Below, in pieces: positions 23,975 through 31,998 of a stretch of DNA of 34,968 bases. Each line of letters opens with the position of its first letter. Within the stretch, counting starts at the first letter, position 1. Location of the stretch: positions 1 through 34,968 of IMG/VR virus record IMGVR_UViG_3300034374_004243, one strand, 5' to 3'. The position numbers and the translations under genes were made by a program. The notes beneath the pieces were generated by a model. The model searched no databases and was not told where the DNA came from. It worked only from the letters and a program-made list of their open reading frames with translations. Source of the stretch: a virus.

Positions 23975-24610
23975 ATGACTACTTTTGATTTTGGCAACGG
24001 CCTGGTCGCCGCCCACCAGCATCCTAACGGTGGTGGATGGGTTGCGGATACCGCCACTGTTTCTGAAACCGCCTACGTCGGACCTGACGCTATGGTGTCT
24101 GGTAACGCTATGGTGTCTGGTAACGCTATGGTGTATGGTGCCGTCGTGGTGTCTGGTGACGCTGTGGTGACTGGTGACGCTAGGGTGTATGATAACGCTA
24201 GGGTGTCTGATTACGCTTGGGTGTCTGGTGACGCCAGGGTGTCTGGTAACGCTATGGTGTATTGTGGCGCTGTGGTGACTGGTGACGCTAAGGTGTCTGG
24301 TGACGCTGTGGTGACTGGTTACGCTAAGGTGTCTGGTGACGCTGTGGTGTACGGTAACGCTTGGGTGTCTGATTACGCTTGGGTGTCTGGTTACGCCGTG
24401 GTGGATGGTTACGCCGTGGTGGATGGTTACGCCGAGGTGTCTGATTACGCCAGGGTGACTGGTAACGCTAGGGTGTATGGTAACGCTGTGGTGACTGGTT
24501 ACGCTAAGGTGTCTGGTGACGCTGTGGTGTACGGTAACGCTTGGGTGACTGGTAACGCTGTGGTGTCTGGTAACGCTCAGGTGTTTGGTAATGAAAGAAG
24601 GAGTGAATGA
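23975..24610 (+). CDS. Left-handed beta-helix hexapeptide-repeat protein 2
   Basis: The start at 23975 has AAGGAG eight bases upstream, part of a ribosome-site block repeated before 23356 and 24612. The 211-residue product has the same N-terminal head as copy 1, then about 29 hexapeptides. A 65-base segment (24303-24367) recurs exactly at 24483-24547, an internal duplication ten repeats away. The end reads GNERRSE rather than GNE because the stop was lost into the next ribosome site. The 18-base unit is about 50% GC, above the phage background. It probably forms a rigid prism, perhaps trimeric. The function is unknown. Confidence 0.75.
   Translation: MTTFDFGNGLVAAHQHPNGGGWVADTATVSETAYVGPDAMVSGNAMVSGNAMVYGAVVVSGDAVVTGDARVYDNARVSDYAWVSGDARVSGNAMVYCGAVVTGDAKVSGDAVVTGYAKVSGDAVVYGNAWVSDYAWVSGYAVVDGYAVVDGYAEVSDYARVTGNARVYGNAVVTGYAKVSGDAVVYGNAWVTGNAVVSGNAQVFGNERRSE
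24303..24367 (+). repeat. 65-base exact repeat inside beta-helix gene 2
   Basis: Identical to 24483-24547, with a register of 180 bases (ten hexapeptides), which keeps the frame and the three-per-turn helix register close. Confidence 0.9.
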
Positions 24611-24611
24611 A

Positions 24612-24836
24612 ATGCTACAAGTTAATGATACAGTTGTTCTTACAGGCAAGACACGCCATGGTAAAAACCGTATTCAGCAACATGGTAAATTGTGGTTTGT
24701 ACAAGAAGTACGAGGTGGTAAAATGCATCTCCGTAGTGAACACAAAACTGATGGTCCTATGCATAATAAGGATTTTGACGGACGTTGGGTAGAATTACAA
24801 AATGACCCAAACTTTGAATGGCTAAAAGGAGTCTAA
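24612..24836 (+). CDS. Small beta-rich protein, HGKNRIQQ family, copy 1
   Basis: A 74-residue protein with AAGGAG upstream. It begins with an SH3-like strand pattern (MLQVNDTVVLTGKTRHGKNRIQQHGKLWFVQEV) and contains the block HGKNRIQQ(H/F)G, then W, also found in the gene at 33457. Both end in DP(N/D)FE plus a short tail. The gene lies between beta-helix genes 2 and 3. It may be a small nucleic-acid- or protein-binding barrel. No annotated family is recognised. Confidence 0.65.
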   Translation: MLQVNDTVVLTGKTRHGKNRIQQHGKLWFVQEVRGGKMHLRSEHKTDGPMHNKDFDGRWVELQNDPNFEWLKGV

Positions 24837-24837
24837 A

Positions 24838-25263
24838 ATGAACGATACTAATGAAATGACTGCTTTTGATTTTGGCAACGGTCCGGTTCCCGCTCACCGT
24901 CATCCTAACGGAGGCGGTTGGGTTGCTGATACCGCCACTGTTTCTGAGACCGCTTATGTTGGACCTGATGCTGAAGTGTATGATAACGCTGAGGTGTATG
25001 ATAACGCTAGGGTAACTGGTTACGCTAAGGTGTCTGGTAATGCTGAGGTGTCTGGTGACGCTAGGGTGTATGATAACGCTTGGGTGTCTGGTAACGCTTG
25101 GGTGACTGGTGACGCTTGGGTGTCTGATAACGCTAGGGTGTACGGTAACGCTAAGGTGTATGATAACGCTATGGTGTATGATAACGCTAGGGTGTATAAT
25201 AACGCTAGGGTGTATGATTACGCTTGGGTGACTGGTAACGCTAGGGTGACTGGTAATGAATGA
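24838..25263 (+). CDS. Left-handed beta-helix hexapeptide-repeat protein 3
   Basis: A 141-residue paralog of the two upstream beta-helix proteins. The start here is MNDTNEMTAFDFGNG, with AAAGGAG six bases before the ATG. The conserved head NGGGWVADTATVSETAYVGPDA is followed by about 17 hexapeptides, richer in VYDNA than the other copies, ending in VTGNE. The shorter array and different unit usage show that the three copies have diverged and changed length independently. It may be another module of the same complex or an alternative version. Confidence 0.75.
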   Translation: MNDTNEMTAFDFGNGPVPAHRHPNGGGWVADTATVSETAYVGPDAEVYDNAEVYDNARVTGYAKVSGNAEVSGDARVYDNAWVSGNAWVTGDAWVSDNARVYGNAKVYDNAMVYDNARVYNNARVYDYAWVTGNARVTGNE

Positions 25264-25276
25264 AGGAAAAGTCTAA

Positions 25277-26314
25277 ATGTCTCTTAAACCTCGTAAGAAA
25301 CGTGTACTTGCTCGCCGAGTAACAGGTCTTAGTGGTGCCCCTAAGACTCCTGGACGGGCGGCTGATTTTTATTTTCAATACGAAGTTGAGAATAAACAGA
25401 TTATAGAATTGGTCAAGTCTTGGATTCGTACTGAGTTTCCTAAGAAAATTGCCACATCTATTCTAAAACAACCAGACTGGAAATTTATGTTTCCACACTG
25501 GGCATGTATTATTCACACAAACGATTCCTCTCGTATGGACTATCTTCGAAATAGAATTTCTCAACTGGCAGAGGAAGAAGTGAAAGTCGTAAAATCCCCT
25601 AATAAGAATACGACACAAAAAGATAAGATTGATCCAGTAAAAGAATGGATTGGCGAATTAGAAGAGGTAGTAGACCGACAAGATGACAAGTTTGATTTCT
25701 ATCAGTTTGCTCGAATCAAGAATATGAACAAAGCACAAACTGAAAAAATCATTCAATATTATAAAAGAGAATATGAAGAACTCTTGGAAGTAAAGAAAGG
25801 TAAAAGTGAGGATCTTAAAGAAGCCTGGGGATATCTAAAACGTAAAGGTTTGACAAATCGTATTGCATTTTTTGAACGTCTATTGTCTGAACTAGACAAG
25901 CATATAAATAATAAAAAGGTAATACGTCGTCCACGTAAACCAAAGGTAAAGTCTGCCGCGCAACTCGTAAAAAACGTCCAATATCTCAAAGAATCGAATG
26001 AGTTGAAAGTTGTGTCGGTAAGTCCAGAAACAATTGTTGACATGAAACAATTGTGGGTATATAATGTTAAGTATAAGAAATTGACTTGTTATAACTCTTT
26101 GGAGGGTGGTTTTAAGATGAAAGGAACCACACTTCAAAACTTTGATATGGAAACAAGTATGTGTAAGATGTTACGTAAACCTCAAGAGCAACTAGGTGAG
26201 TTGCTAAAATCGGGAAAGGTCAAACTCAGGACTTTCATGGATAAACTAACAACCAAACCATCAACGTTTACAGGTCGTATCAATAAAGATACACTATTAG
26301 TGAGAGTATTATGA
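25277..26314 (+). CDS. Conserved-looking phage protein, 345 aa
   Basis: A basic N-terminus (MSLKPRKKRVLARRVTG) is followed by a mostly helical, charged protein with a middle part rich in Lys/Glu and a C-terminal region with YNVKYKKLTCYNSLEGGFKMKG that looks beta-structured. Its position at the head of a row of replication genes, and its size, resemble from memory unnamed core genes of marine T4-like phages. No catalytic motif is visible. Nucleic-acid binding is plausible from the charge. The stop overlaps the next start in an ATGA. Confidence 0.65.
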   Translation: MSLKPRKKRVLARRVTGLSGAPKTPGRAADFYFQYEVENKQIIELVKSWIRTEFPKKIATSILKQPDWKFMFPHWACIIHTNDSSRMDYLRNRISQLAEEEVKVVKSPNKNTTQKDKIDPVKEWIGELEEVVDRQDDKFDFYQFARIKNMNKAQTEKIIQYYKREYEELLEVKKGKSEDLKEAWGYLKRKGLTNRIAFFERLLSELDKHINNKKVIRRPRKPKVKSAAQLVKNVQYLKESNELKVVSVSPETIVDMKQLWVYNVKYKKLTCYNSLEGGFKMKGTTLQNFDMETSMCKMLRKPQEQLGELLKSGKVKLRTFMDKLTTKPSTFTGRINKDTLLVRVL

Positions 26315-26688
26315 GCAATGTGATTCAGTTTCCTTTGGAACGAATGGGTGTATCGCCCATTGTAAAAGAAAGGAATCTTCCACAATCTGAAGAAGAGACA
26401 ATAAAGGCTATCACAATCAATCGAATGATGTTGGTAGACGAAGTAGTCAACACAGAATTTAGCCGTCTTGCTACGAAAATGATGATGCAAGGGTTTCCTA
26501 TAGAAGATTCTGGATTCTTCAAGGATTATATTTTTGTTGGAGAGATGATGAGAGCCATACTATATAATAGTGTGGATATCGAACATCCTTTATATGATGT
26601 CATCTTAAACAATCGTGACCGTCTCAAGAAGATGATTGAGAATGGCGATATTGTATTTGGTGACGAAGAGGAAGATGACGAAGAATAA
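26311..26688 (+). CDS. Conserved-looking acidic phage protein, 125 aa
   Basis: Starts in an ATGA overlap. The N-terminus MSNVIQFPLERMG resembles that of small phage proteins often found beside replication genes. The middle is helical (VDEVVNTEFSRLATKMMMQGF) and the C-terminus is a run of Asp/Glu (FGDEEEDDEE). It sits immediately before the RNase H gene. A replication-associated role is possible from context only. Confidence 0.65.
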   Translation: MSNVIQFPLERMGVSPIVKERNLPQSEEETIKAITINRMMLVDEVVNTEFSRLATKMMMQGFPIEDSGFFKDYIFVGEMMRAILYNSVDIEHPLYDVILNNRDRLKKMIENGDIVFGDEEEDDEE

Positions 26689-26696
26689 GGTGTGAT

Positions 26697-27539
26697 ATGA
26701 TTTTGTTAGATTTTTCACAGGTATGTCTATCAGGCATTCTGGCGAGTGGCAATAAAGATTTTAGTGAAGATCTTATTCGTCACATGGTACTAAACTCAAT
26801 CCGTAGCTTTAAGACACGGTTCTCTGAATACGGAGAAATGATACTCTGTTGCGATGACAAGAACTATTGGCGTCGTCAAATCTTTCCTTACTATAAGGCA
26901 AATCGTAAGAAGAGTCGAGAAGAATCACCACTCGACTGGAATCTTATCTTTGATACGCTGAATTCAATCAAAGAAGAGATTCGAGATAATTTTCCATATG
27001 TCTTAATTCAAATCGAATCTGCCGAGGCTGATGACATCATTGCTACAATGGTCGAACGATTTGGTGGTAATGGTGAAAAGATCATGATTGTCTCTGGCGA
27101 TAAAGACTTTTCACAATTGCAAAGGTATAAGAATGTTGAACAGTATTCCCCTATTACGAAGAAGTTTATTAGAGTTGAAGATCCTATGGCTTACCTTTAC
27201 GAACATGTTATCAGGGGCGATGCCGGCGACGGAGTACCTAATATTCTTTCTCGTGATGATGTTTTCGTCGTTGGTGCTAGACAGCGTCCATTAACAAAGA
27301 AAAAGGTTGCTGCAATGATTGATGATATGAATCGTGGTATCACTCCTTTTGATGGTGAAGTACATCGAAACTATATGAGAAACATTCAGTTGATTGATCT
27401 ATCTCGTATACCAGAAACAATCCGTACACAAGTTATAGATACATATAAGAACTATGAAAAAAAGGATAAATCAAAGTTGTTGAACTATTTTATTAAGAAG
27501 AGGTTGAAAAATCTAATGTCTGATATTCAGGAGTTTTAA
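26697..27539 (+). CDS. rnh: RNase H / 5'-3' flap exonuclease, T4 Rnh type
   Basis: A 280-residue FEN-family nuclease that removes RNA primers and adjacent DNA on the lagging strand. The acidic metal-binding residues are in ILLDFSQ, CCDDKNYWRR, ESAEADDIIATM, SGDKDFSQL and GDAGDGVPNI, in the order of T4 RNase H (305 residues). The segment YYKANRKKSREE matches the basic arch region. It works with the primase encoded at 2765 and lies in a compact replication operon with 27540 directly downstream. Confidence 0.92.
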   Translation: MILLDFSQVCLSGILASGNKDFSEDLIRHMVLNSIRSFKTRFSEYGEMILCCDDKNYWRRQIFPYYKANRKKSREESPLDWNLIFDTLNSIKEEIRDNFPYVLIQIESAEADDIIATMVERFGGNGEKIMIVSGDKDFSQLQRYKNVEQYSPITKKFIRVEDPMAYLYEHVIRGDAGDGVPNILSRDDVFVVGARQRPLTKKKVAAMIDDMNRGITPFDGEVHRNYMRNIQLIDLSRIPETIRTQVIDTYKNYEKKDKSKLLNYFIKKRLKNLMSDIQEF

Positions 27540-27965
27540 ATGAAAGATGGTATTGCTGAAATTATTGAAAAGGCGTCTAAGTTAAAGACAGAAAATGAGA
27601 AAATTGCGTATTTACAAGAATCGTCAAAGACCTGTATACCATTGATACTTATGTTCAGACTAATGTTTGATCCGAAAGTATTATTTGATCTCCCAGAGGG
27701 TGATCCACCATACAAACCACAACCAAAAGAGTCTGATTTACAAAATTACCTATATCACGATTTTCGTAGAATAAAGTATTTTATTAAAGGTCAGTATGAA
27801 AACATCAAACCGATTAAACGGGAAACGATGTTTATCGAATTTCTGGAATCTATGGATCCAGACGATGCTCTAATGATGTTGTCCATCAAAAATAAAAAGA
27901 GTCCTTATAAAGGAATCACTAAGGCGCTTATTAAGAAAACTTTCACAGAAGCAAAGGATTGGTAA
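27540..27965 (+). CDS. DUF6433-like phage protein
   Basis: A 141-residue protein that starts right after the RNase H stop with CAGGAG upstream. The C-terminal half, MFIEFLESMDPDDALMMLSIKNKKSPYKGITKALIKKTF, matches from memory a conserved family of T4-like phages (DUF6433) usually encoded next to RNase H. It is thought to be replication- or recombination-associated, but its function is not established. The N-terminal part is helical. Confidence 0.7.
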   Translation: MKDGIAEIIEKASKLKTENEKIAYLQESSKTCIPLILMFRLMFDPKVLFDLPEGDPPYKPQPKESDLQNYLYHDFRRIKYFIKGQYENIKPIKRETMFIEFLESMDPDDALMMLSIKNKKSPYKGITKALIKKTFTEAKDW

Positions 27966-27970
27966 TAGTT

Positions 27971-28150
27971 ATGTCTAAGACTTTTCGGGCTCGCCGTAAC
28001 AAGTGGGATGATGATTACGATGATTATGATAATCCACGACGAGTAAAAAAATTTCGAAAAATGAGAGAAGAACGTCAAGAATCTTTAAAAAATAAATTTA
28101 ATTTAAATGAAGGTGAAGATGATCCAGAACATACCATTCATAAATCGTAA
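27971..28150 (+). CDS. Small charged protein, 59 aa
   Basis: The ATG at 27971 is preferred over the in-frame TTG at 27959; the ribosome site is weak. The product begins with a basic stretch (MSKTFRARRNKW), then Asp/Tyr repeats (DDDYDDYDNP), then a basic helix (RRVKKFRKMREERQ) and an acidic tail. Similar short charged proteins follow RNase H in other marine phages, from memory. The function is unknown. Confidence 0.55.
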   Translation: MSKTFRARRNKWDDDYDDYDNPRRVKKFRKMREERQESLKNKFNLNEGEDDPEHTIHKS

Positions 28151-28745
28151 ATCGGCTGTTATTATAGGTAATGGTACTACAAGACAAAATTTCAATTTAA
28201 ATAATCTTGTTAATAAAGAAAATCTTTTAATCTACTCGTGTGGCGTTGCTTACAAAGGATTTGACGATCCTAATAAAGTAGATTATCATGTTACCATTGA
28301 AGAGTATAGGAGAGACCAGTTAGAAAAAGAAGACCAGTCCCCTATAATTTATCCAGAAGATATTGAGGACCATGTAGAGTCTATGTTTTATCATGGACAC
28401 GCTGGTCCTCGTCCTCGTTCTAATACTGGTATGTTTGCTATGAAATGTGCTATAAGAACAGGTTGTTCGGTGTTATATATATTAGGATTCGACTCTTTAA
28501 TTAAAAACGACGAGACTCAATCTATCAGCAATATGTTTAAAGGAAAGGCTGAAACAAGAACAAGAGCTGCGGATAATCCAAATAGAATTAGATATCTAGA
28601 TTGGTTTATGTCGCATAATCATCTTGTAGACTTTATATTTGTTTTTGATAAACAATATGAGTTTTACAGATGTCAATCCAATAATATGCATGGTTTGTCT
28701 TATTCAATGTTTGAGAAGATGTTAACAGATGACATTTCTTTTTGA
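28119..28745 (+). CDS. GT42/MAF-like glycosyltransferase-fold protein
   Basis: The ATG at 28119 has AAGG upstream; an ATG at 28107 has none. The 208-residue product carries SAVIIGNGTTRQNFNL near the N-terminus and SNTGMFAMKCAIRTGCSVLYILGFDSL in the middle. The pattern GNGxS...SxGxxxxxxA...IYLxGxD is typical of GT42 sialyltransferases and of motility-associated (DUF115) glycosyltransferases. It overlaps its upstream neighbour by 32 bases and the following glycosyltransferase by 17. The donor sugar is unknown. Confidence 0.6.
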   Translation: MIQNIPFINRKSAVIIGNGTTRQNFNLNNLVNKENLLIYSCGVAYKGFDDPNKVDYHVTIEEYRRDQLEKEDQSPIIYPEDIEDHVESMFYHGHAGPRPRSNTGMFAMKCAIRTGCSVLYILGFDSLIKNDETQSISNMFKGKAETRTRAADNPNRIRYLDWFMSHNHLVDFIFVFDKQYEFYRCQSNNMHGLSYSMFEKMLTDDISF

Positions 28746-29550
28746 TCCACTAGAAAAAGCAGGAAGCACTACTTTAACCATATTCATAGGATATGATTCT
28801 AAAGAAGATTTCTGCGCTAAAATACTAGCGCATACAATTAGAAAATATAGTAATCATAGAAAAGATTTTGTAATTATTCCTTTGATCTACAATCAACTTT
28901 ATGCCAATGAATATACATCAAGAAAATTAGATAAAAGAGGATCTACAGAATTTTCTATGACTAGATTTCTTTGTGTTCCTATCACAAGATTACATATGCA
29001 ATATCCTGAAAGTATAGAAAATAAATATAAAGGTTTATTAGAAAGATATTCTTTATTTTTAGATTGTGATATGATGTTTACTGAATCTGTTTGGAATTTA
29101 TTAAAAGTGGCGGACTTGTCCAAACCAGTTTCTGTTTGTAAACACGATTATTCTTCTGCATCTCGTTATAAGATGCATGGTACTCCCCAAGAGAATTATC
29201 CTAGAAAGAACTGGTCTTCTGTTACACTGTGGAATTGTCTTCATGATAAAAGCAAACAGATGACCTTTAAATTAGCTGATACAAAAGATCCGGCATATCT
29301 TCATAGATTTCAAGGGTTCGATGATAATGATATTGGAGAACTTCCTTTAAAATGGAATTATCTAGTAGACGAACCAATGGATCGAGATTATTACGGATTA
29401 GAAAAAGATGAACTTCCATCTAACATTCATCATACTTTAGGTTCACCTGTTTTTAGATTATATCAGGATAGCGAATATTCTGATCTTTGGAAAGAAAATT
29501 TCAAAAGCGTGTTTTCTAGAGATTTTGATGAGACAAAAGACACTATTTGA
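28729..29550 (+). CDS. GT-A (GT8-like) glycosyltransferase
   Basis: A 273-residue protein. TIFIGYDSKEDFCAKILAHTI is the first strand and helix of GT8-like enzymes; STEFSMTRFLCVP resembles the segment before the DxD. FLDCDMMF (about residues 112-119) holds the metal-binding DxD, and WSSVTLWNC and GELPLKWNYL fit later conserved blocks. It is translationally overlapped with the GT42-like gene, and the pair is inserted in a replication operon. It may glycosylate phage DNA, virion proteins or host surface molecules; the sequence does not decide. Confidence 0.7.
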   Translation: MTFLFDPLEKAGSTTLTIFIGYDSKEDFCAKILAHTIRKYSNHRKDFVIIPLIYNQLYANEYTSRKLDKRGSTEFSMTRFLCVPITRLHMQYPESIENKYKGLLERYSLFLDCDMMFTESVWNLLKVADLSKPVSVCKHDYSSASRYKMHGTPQENYPRKNWSSVTLWNCLHDKSKQMTFKLADTKDPAYLHRFQGFDDNDIGELPLKWNYLVDEPMDRDYYGLEKDELPSNIHHTLGSPVFRLYQDSEYSDLWKENFKSVFSRDFDETKDTI

Positions 29551-29572
29551 TAAATAGAGATAAGGAGGACTA

Positions 29573-29896
29573 ATGCCAACTTATACATTTTTTAATGAAG
29601 AATCCGGCATGGAATGGGATGACATTATGTCAATCTCAGAAAAAGAAAAATTTCTCAAAAATAATTCTCATATTAAACAGGTTATCAGCTCCATGAACAT
29701 CGTTTCTGGAGTTGGTGGTATTAAGAATGATGGGGGTTGGAACGAAGTAATGGACCGAGTGTCTGATGCTAATCCAAACTCCACGTTTGCTGCTTCTAGA
29801 GGATCACGGCAAACATCAAAGGAGGTAAAAACAAGACAGGCTGTAGAAAAGTGGAGAAAGCAGCGAGCAAAAAGTGGAGACTCAGCAAAACTTTAA
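29573..29896 (+). CDS. FmdB-like phage protein without zinc cysteines
   Basis: A 107-residue protein with AAGGAGG upstream. The start MPTYTFFNEESGMEWDDIMSISEKEKFL matches from memory small marine-phage proteins annotated as FmdB-like, followed by SGVGGIKNDGGWNEVMDRVSDANPNST, also typical. Bacterial FmdB proteins have a Cys4 zinc ribbon; this one contains no cysteine at all, so the name reflects ancestry at best. It precedes phoH by 21 bases. The function is unknown. Confidence 0.7.
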   Translation: MPTYTFFNEESGMEWDDIMSISEKEKFLKNNSHIKQVISSMNIVSGVGGIKNDGGWNEVMDRVSDANPNSTFAASRGSRQTSKEVKTRQAVEKWRKQRAKSGDSAKL

Positions 29897-29917
29897 CTCG
29901 CACAAAGGAACTAATAA

Positions 29918-30658
29918 ATGTCCCTTATTAACCTAGAAGATTACGGCGTAGGTAAACTTACAAAAAGGCAAAAAAGAGAACTGAGAAAACAACAGAGTAA
30001 TTCGCTTAGAATACGATCTATTCAACCGAAAACACAAAATCAAAAACGAGCCTTTGATCACTATGACGAAGAATATAATCTTCTACTGCATGGTCTTGCA
30101 GGAACAGGAAAGACCTTCATATCACTCTACTTAGCACTGTCTGACGTTTTAAGCCAAGACTGCGACCAACATAATGTTACCATTGTTCGCTCGGTAGTCC
30201 CAACAAGAGATATGGGATTTCTACCAGGAAGCGAAAAAGAAAAATCCAAAGTATACGAAGCGCCATACTCTAGCATCTGTAGTGAATTATTTGGAAGAGG
30301 CGATGCATACGAGATTCTGAAAACAAAGAATCTTATCAACTTTGTTACAACATCTTATATTCGTGGACTAACATTAGATGATACGATTGTAATAGTTGAT
30401 GAGGCTCAAAATTTAAACTTCCATGAGTTGGATTCTATCATTACCAGACTTGGTGAAAATAGTCGTATTATGTTCTGTGGTGACTTTAGACAGAGTGATC
30501 TTATTAGAGATGAAGAAAGAAAAGGATTATTGACATTTATGAAAATTCTTGATACAATAGAAGAGTTTCAAACAGTAGAGTTTGAGGAAGACGATATTGT
30601 GCGAAGCAGTATCGTGAAAGACTATATAATCTCAAAAGCAAAGCAGGGAGTTTTGTAG
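29918..30658 (+). CDS. phoH: PhoH-like P-loop ATPase
   Basis: A 246-residue ATPase with Walker A GLAGTGKT (residues 59-66), Walker B IVIVDEAQN (about 147-155) and the sensor-like MFCGDFRQSDL, as in PhoH and the helicase-related PhoH2 core. phoH is a common auxiliary gene of marine phages; in bacteria it belongs to the phosphate-starvation regulon, but its biochemical role is still uncertain (an RNA-related function is proposed). The N-terminus has a basic stretch (TKRQKRELRKQQ). It lies in the middle of the replication operon. Confidence 0.93.
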   Translation: MSLINLEDYGVGKLTKRQKRELRKQQSNSLRIRSIQPKTQNQKRAFDHYDEEYNLLLHGLAGTGKTFISLYLALSDVLSQDCDQHNVTIVRSVVPTRDMGFLPGSEKEKSKVYEAPYSSICSELFGRGDAYEILKTKNLINFVTTSYIRGLTLDDTIVIVDEAQNLNFHELDSIITRLGENSRIMFCGDFRQSDLIRDEERKGLLTFMKILDTIEEFQTVEFEEDDIVRSSIVKDYIISKAKQGVL

Positions 30659-30660
30659 AT

Positions 30661-31026
30661 ATGCGCGAAAAGTTGATTGAACTTGTTTTAGATTACTGTG
30701 TACGTAATGAAGAAGATCGGGAAATTCCATATAAAGCAGATGAACTTCGAAAATATACAAATGAGTATCTATTGGAACTGATTGAAAAACAATTAGATTG
30801 TTATATGAATGTAGTTCACGGTACTCGTTGGCGAGAAAAGGTTGGAGTTAATCTAGTTCCGCCCTCGACACTAGATCAGTTGAATAAAGAAATTACAAAA
30901 CAAGTATCCAAAATAAAGTATGCTAATGATTTTTTATATGGTTACGGCGATGTAGACCCTTTATTTCCTAATAAAAACGATAACACTTTTTTAGGATGGG
31001 AGTTTGATGAAGGTTATCCAAGATGA
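30661..31026 (+). CDS. Hypothetical protein, 121 aa
   Basis: Begins two bases after the phoH stop and overlaps the nuclease gene. The protein is helical and charged (EKLIELVLDYCVRNEEDREIPYKADELRKY) with a Tyr/Gly/Asp-rich end (FLYGYGDVDPLFPNKN). There is no signal peptide, membrane segment or known motif. Its place between phoH and the nuclease suggests a core phage function. Confidence 0.6.
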   Translation: MREKLIELVLDYCVRNEEDREIPYKADELRKYTNEYLLELIEKQLDCYMNVVHGTRWREKVGVNLVPPSTLDQLNKEITKQVSKIKYANDFLYGYGDVDPLFPNKNDNTFLGWEFDEGYPR

Positions 31027-31724
31027 TGAAATTTATTCATCGCCAAATAAGTTTACCTGATATCAAGGCAACAACGAATAAGGAAACCGGCAGGATGTAT
31101 CATACTCCTGCCGGTGACTTACCTTCTATCACCACTGTTCTTGGTCGGTTGTCTCGTGACGGTATTATGGCATGGCGAAAAAAAGTTGGTGAAGAAGAGG
31201 CAAATCGAATTTCAGGACAAGCATCTTCCAGAGGTACTAGGCTTCATAAAATTTGTGAAGACTATATAAATAATGTTGAACCTGTTTTCAAGTCTCCTTT
31301 AGATAAGGAGATGTTTTTAAGTGTTCAAAATACACTAGATAGTATGATAGAAGAGGTTTATGGGCAAGAGGTTCCGTTATATTCTGAGTATCTTGGTATA
31401 GCGGGTAGAGTAGATCTTGTCTGTAAATGGAATGGTAAAGCGTCAATCGTTGATTTCAAGACTTCTCGTAAATTAAAGAAACGTGATTGGATCGATAATT
31501 ATTTTATGCAATGTACCGCATATTGTGTGATGTTTGAAGAACTAACAGGTACGCCGGTGGATCGATTTGTCGTTTTAATAGCAGTAGACCAGGAATCGGA
31601 ACCACAAATTTTTCTCGGCAAGAGAGACGATTATATCTCTCCGCTGGTCGATGCTATTAGAGGATTCTACGATGAAAAGAATCTTGTTCATCCTAACCCT
31701 GCTGTTTTCAGTAGGTTTCACTAA
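31023..31724 (+). CDS. PD-(D/E)XK nuclease (RecB/MGME1-like)
   Basis: A 233-residue single-domain nuclease. GTRLHKICEDYI is the N-terminal His/Glu motif of RecB-type nucleases. GIAGRVDLVCKWNGKASIVDFKTSRK holds the catalytic Asp, then Asp-x-Lys, of the PD-(D/E)XK site, and the Gln-Tyr-like helix is QCTAYCVMF. MGME1-like exonucleases of this size are frequent in T4-like marine phages and probably process recombination or replication ends. It overlaps the previous gene by four bases and the following one by 53. Confidence 0.85.
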   Translation: MMKFIHRQISLPDIKATTNKETGRMYHTPAGDLPSITTVLGRLSRDGIMAWRKKVGEEEANRISGQASSRGTRLHKICEDYINNVEPVFKSPLDKEMFLSVQNTLDSMIEEVYGQEVPLYSEYLGIAGRVDLVCKWNGKASIVDFKTSRKLKKRDWIDNYFMQCTAYCVMFEELTGTPVDRFVVLIAVDQESEPQIFLGKRDDYISPLVDAIRGFYDEKNLVHPNPAVFSRFH

Positions 31725-31998
31725 CACCGCCGCTGCTCAACGAGTTACCTGTGTTCCTTATGATGATGCTATCACACCTCTTATTGAGACATATGAAGAA
31801 AAAGTTTTATATAGAGGAATTACGGACAATAGCAGATTTATGGTGGAAATATGGGCAAATGTTGAAACGGGTTCATTTACCATTGTTCGTATTGGTTATA
31901 TAGAGAGACAAAAAACGATTTGTGCCACGATTGCCGGTGAAGGGTTTCATGAGGTAACAGTACAGCCCAAGCCCGAAAAAAAATCTCCAAAATCGTAA
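31672..31998 (+). CDS. Small exported protein, 108 aa
   Basis: ATG at 31672 has AGAGGA seven bases upstream and lies inside the end of the nuclease gene; an in-frame ATG at 31651 would put seven hydrophilic residues before the signal peptide. The signal peptide MKRILFILTLLFSVGFTNTAAAQ ends in a good AxA site. The mature part has two Cys (RVTCVPY and KTICATI) that could form a disulfide, beta-type patterning, and a Pro/Lys-rich tail (QPKPEKKSPKS). A periplasmic function during infection is likely; the family is unknown. Confidence 0.65.
   Translation: MKRILFILTLLFSVGFTNTAAAQRVTCVPYDDAITPLIETYEEKVLYRGITDNSRFMVEIWANVETGSFTIVRIGYIERQKTICATIAGEGFHEVTVQPKPEKKSPKS

Noticed and set aside
23551-24547. 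CRISPR-like short repeats
   Set aside because: Units are 18 bases, contiguous, in frame and without spacers; they encode hexapeptides.
23176-24649. Two long minus-strand frames (293 and 242 codons) rich in His/Ser/Val/Thr across the beta-helix genes
   Set aside because: They are the antisense of 18-base repeats. A stop-free repeat unit keeps any frame open, there are no plausible starts or ribosome sites, and the composition is not protein-like.
25903-25910. TATAAATA inside the 25277 gene (and another at 31265-31272)
   Set aside because: Both are within coding sequence and far from the next gene start; a few such octamers are expected by chance in AT-rich DNA.
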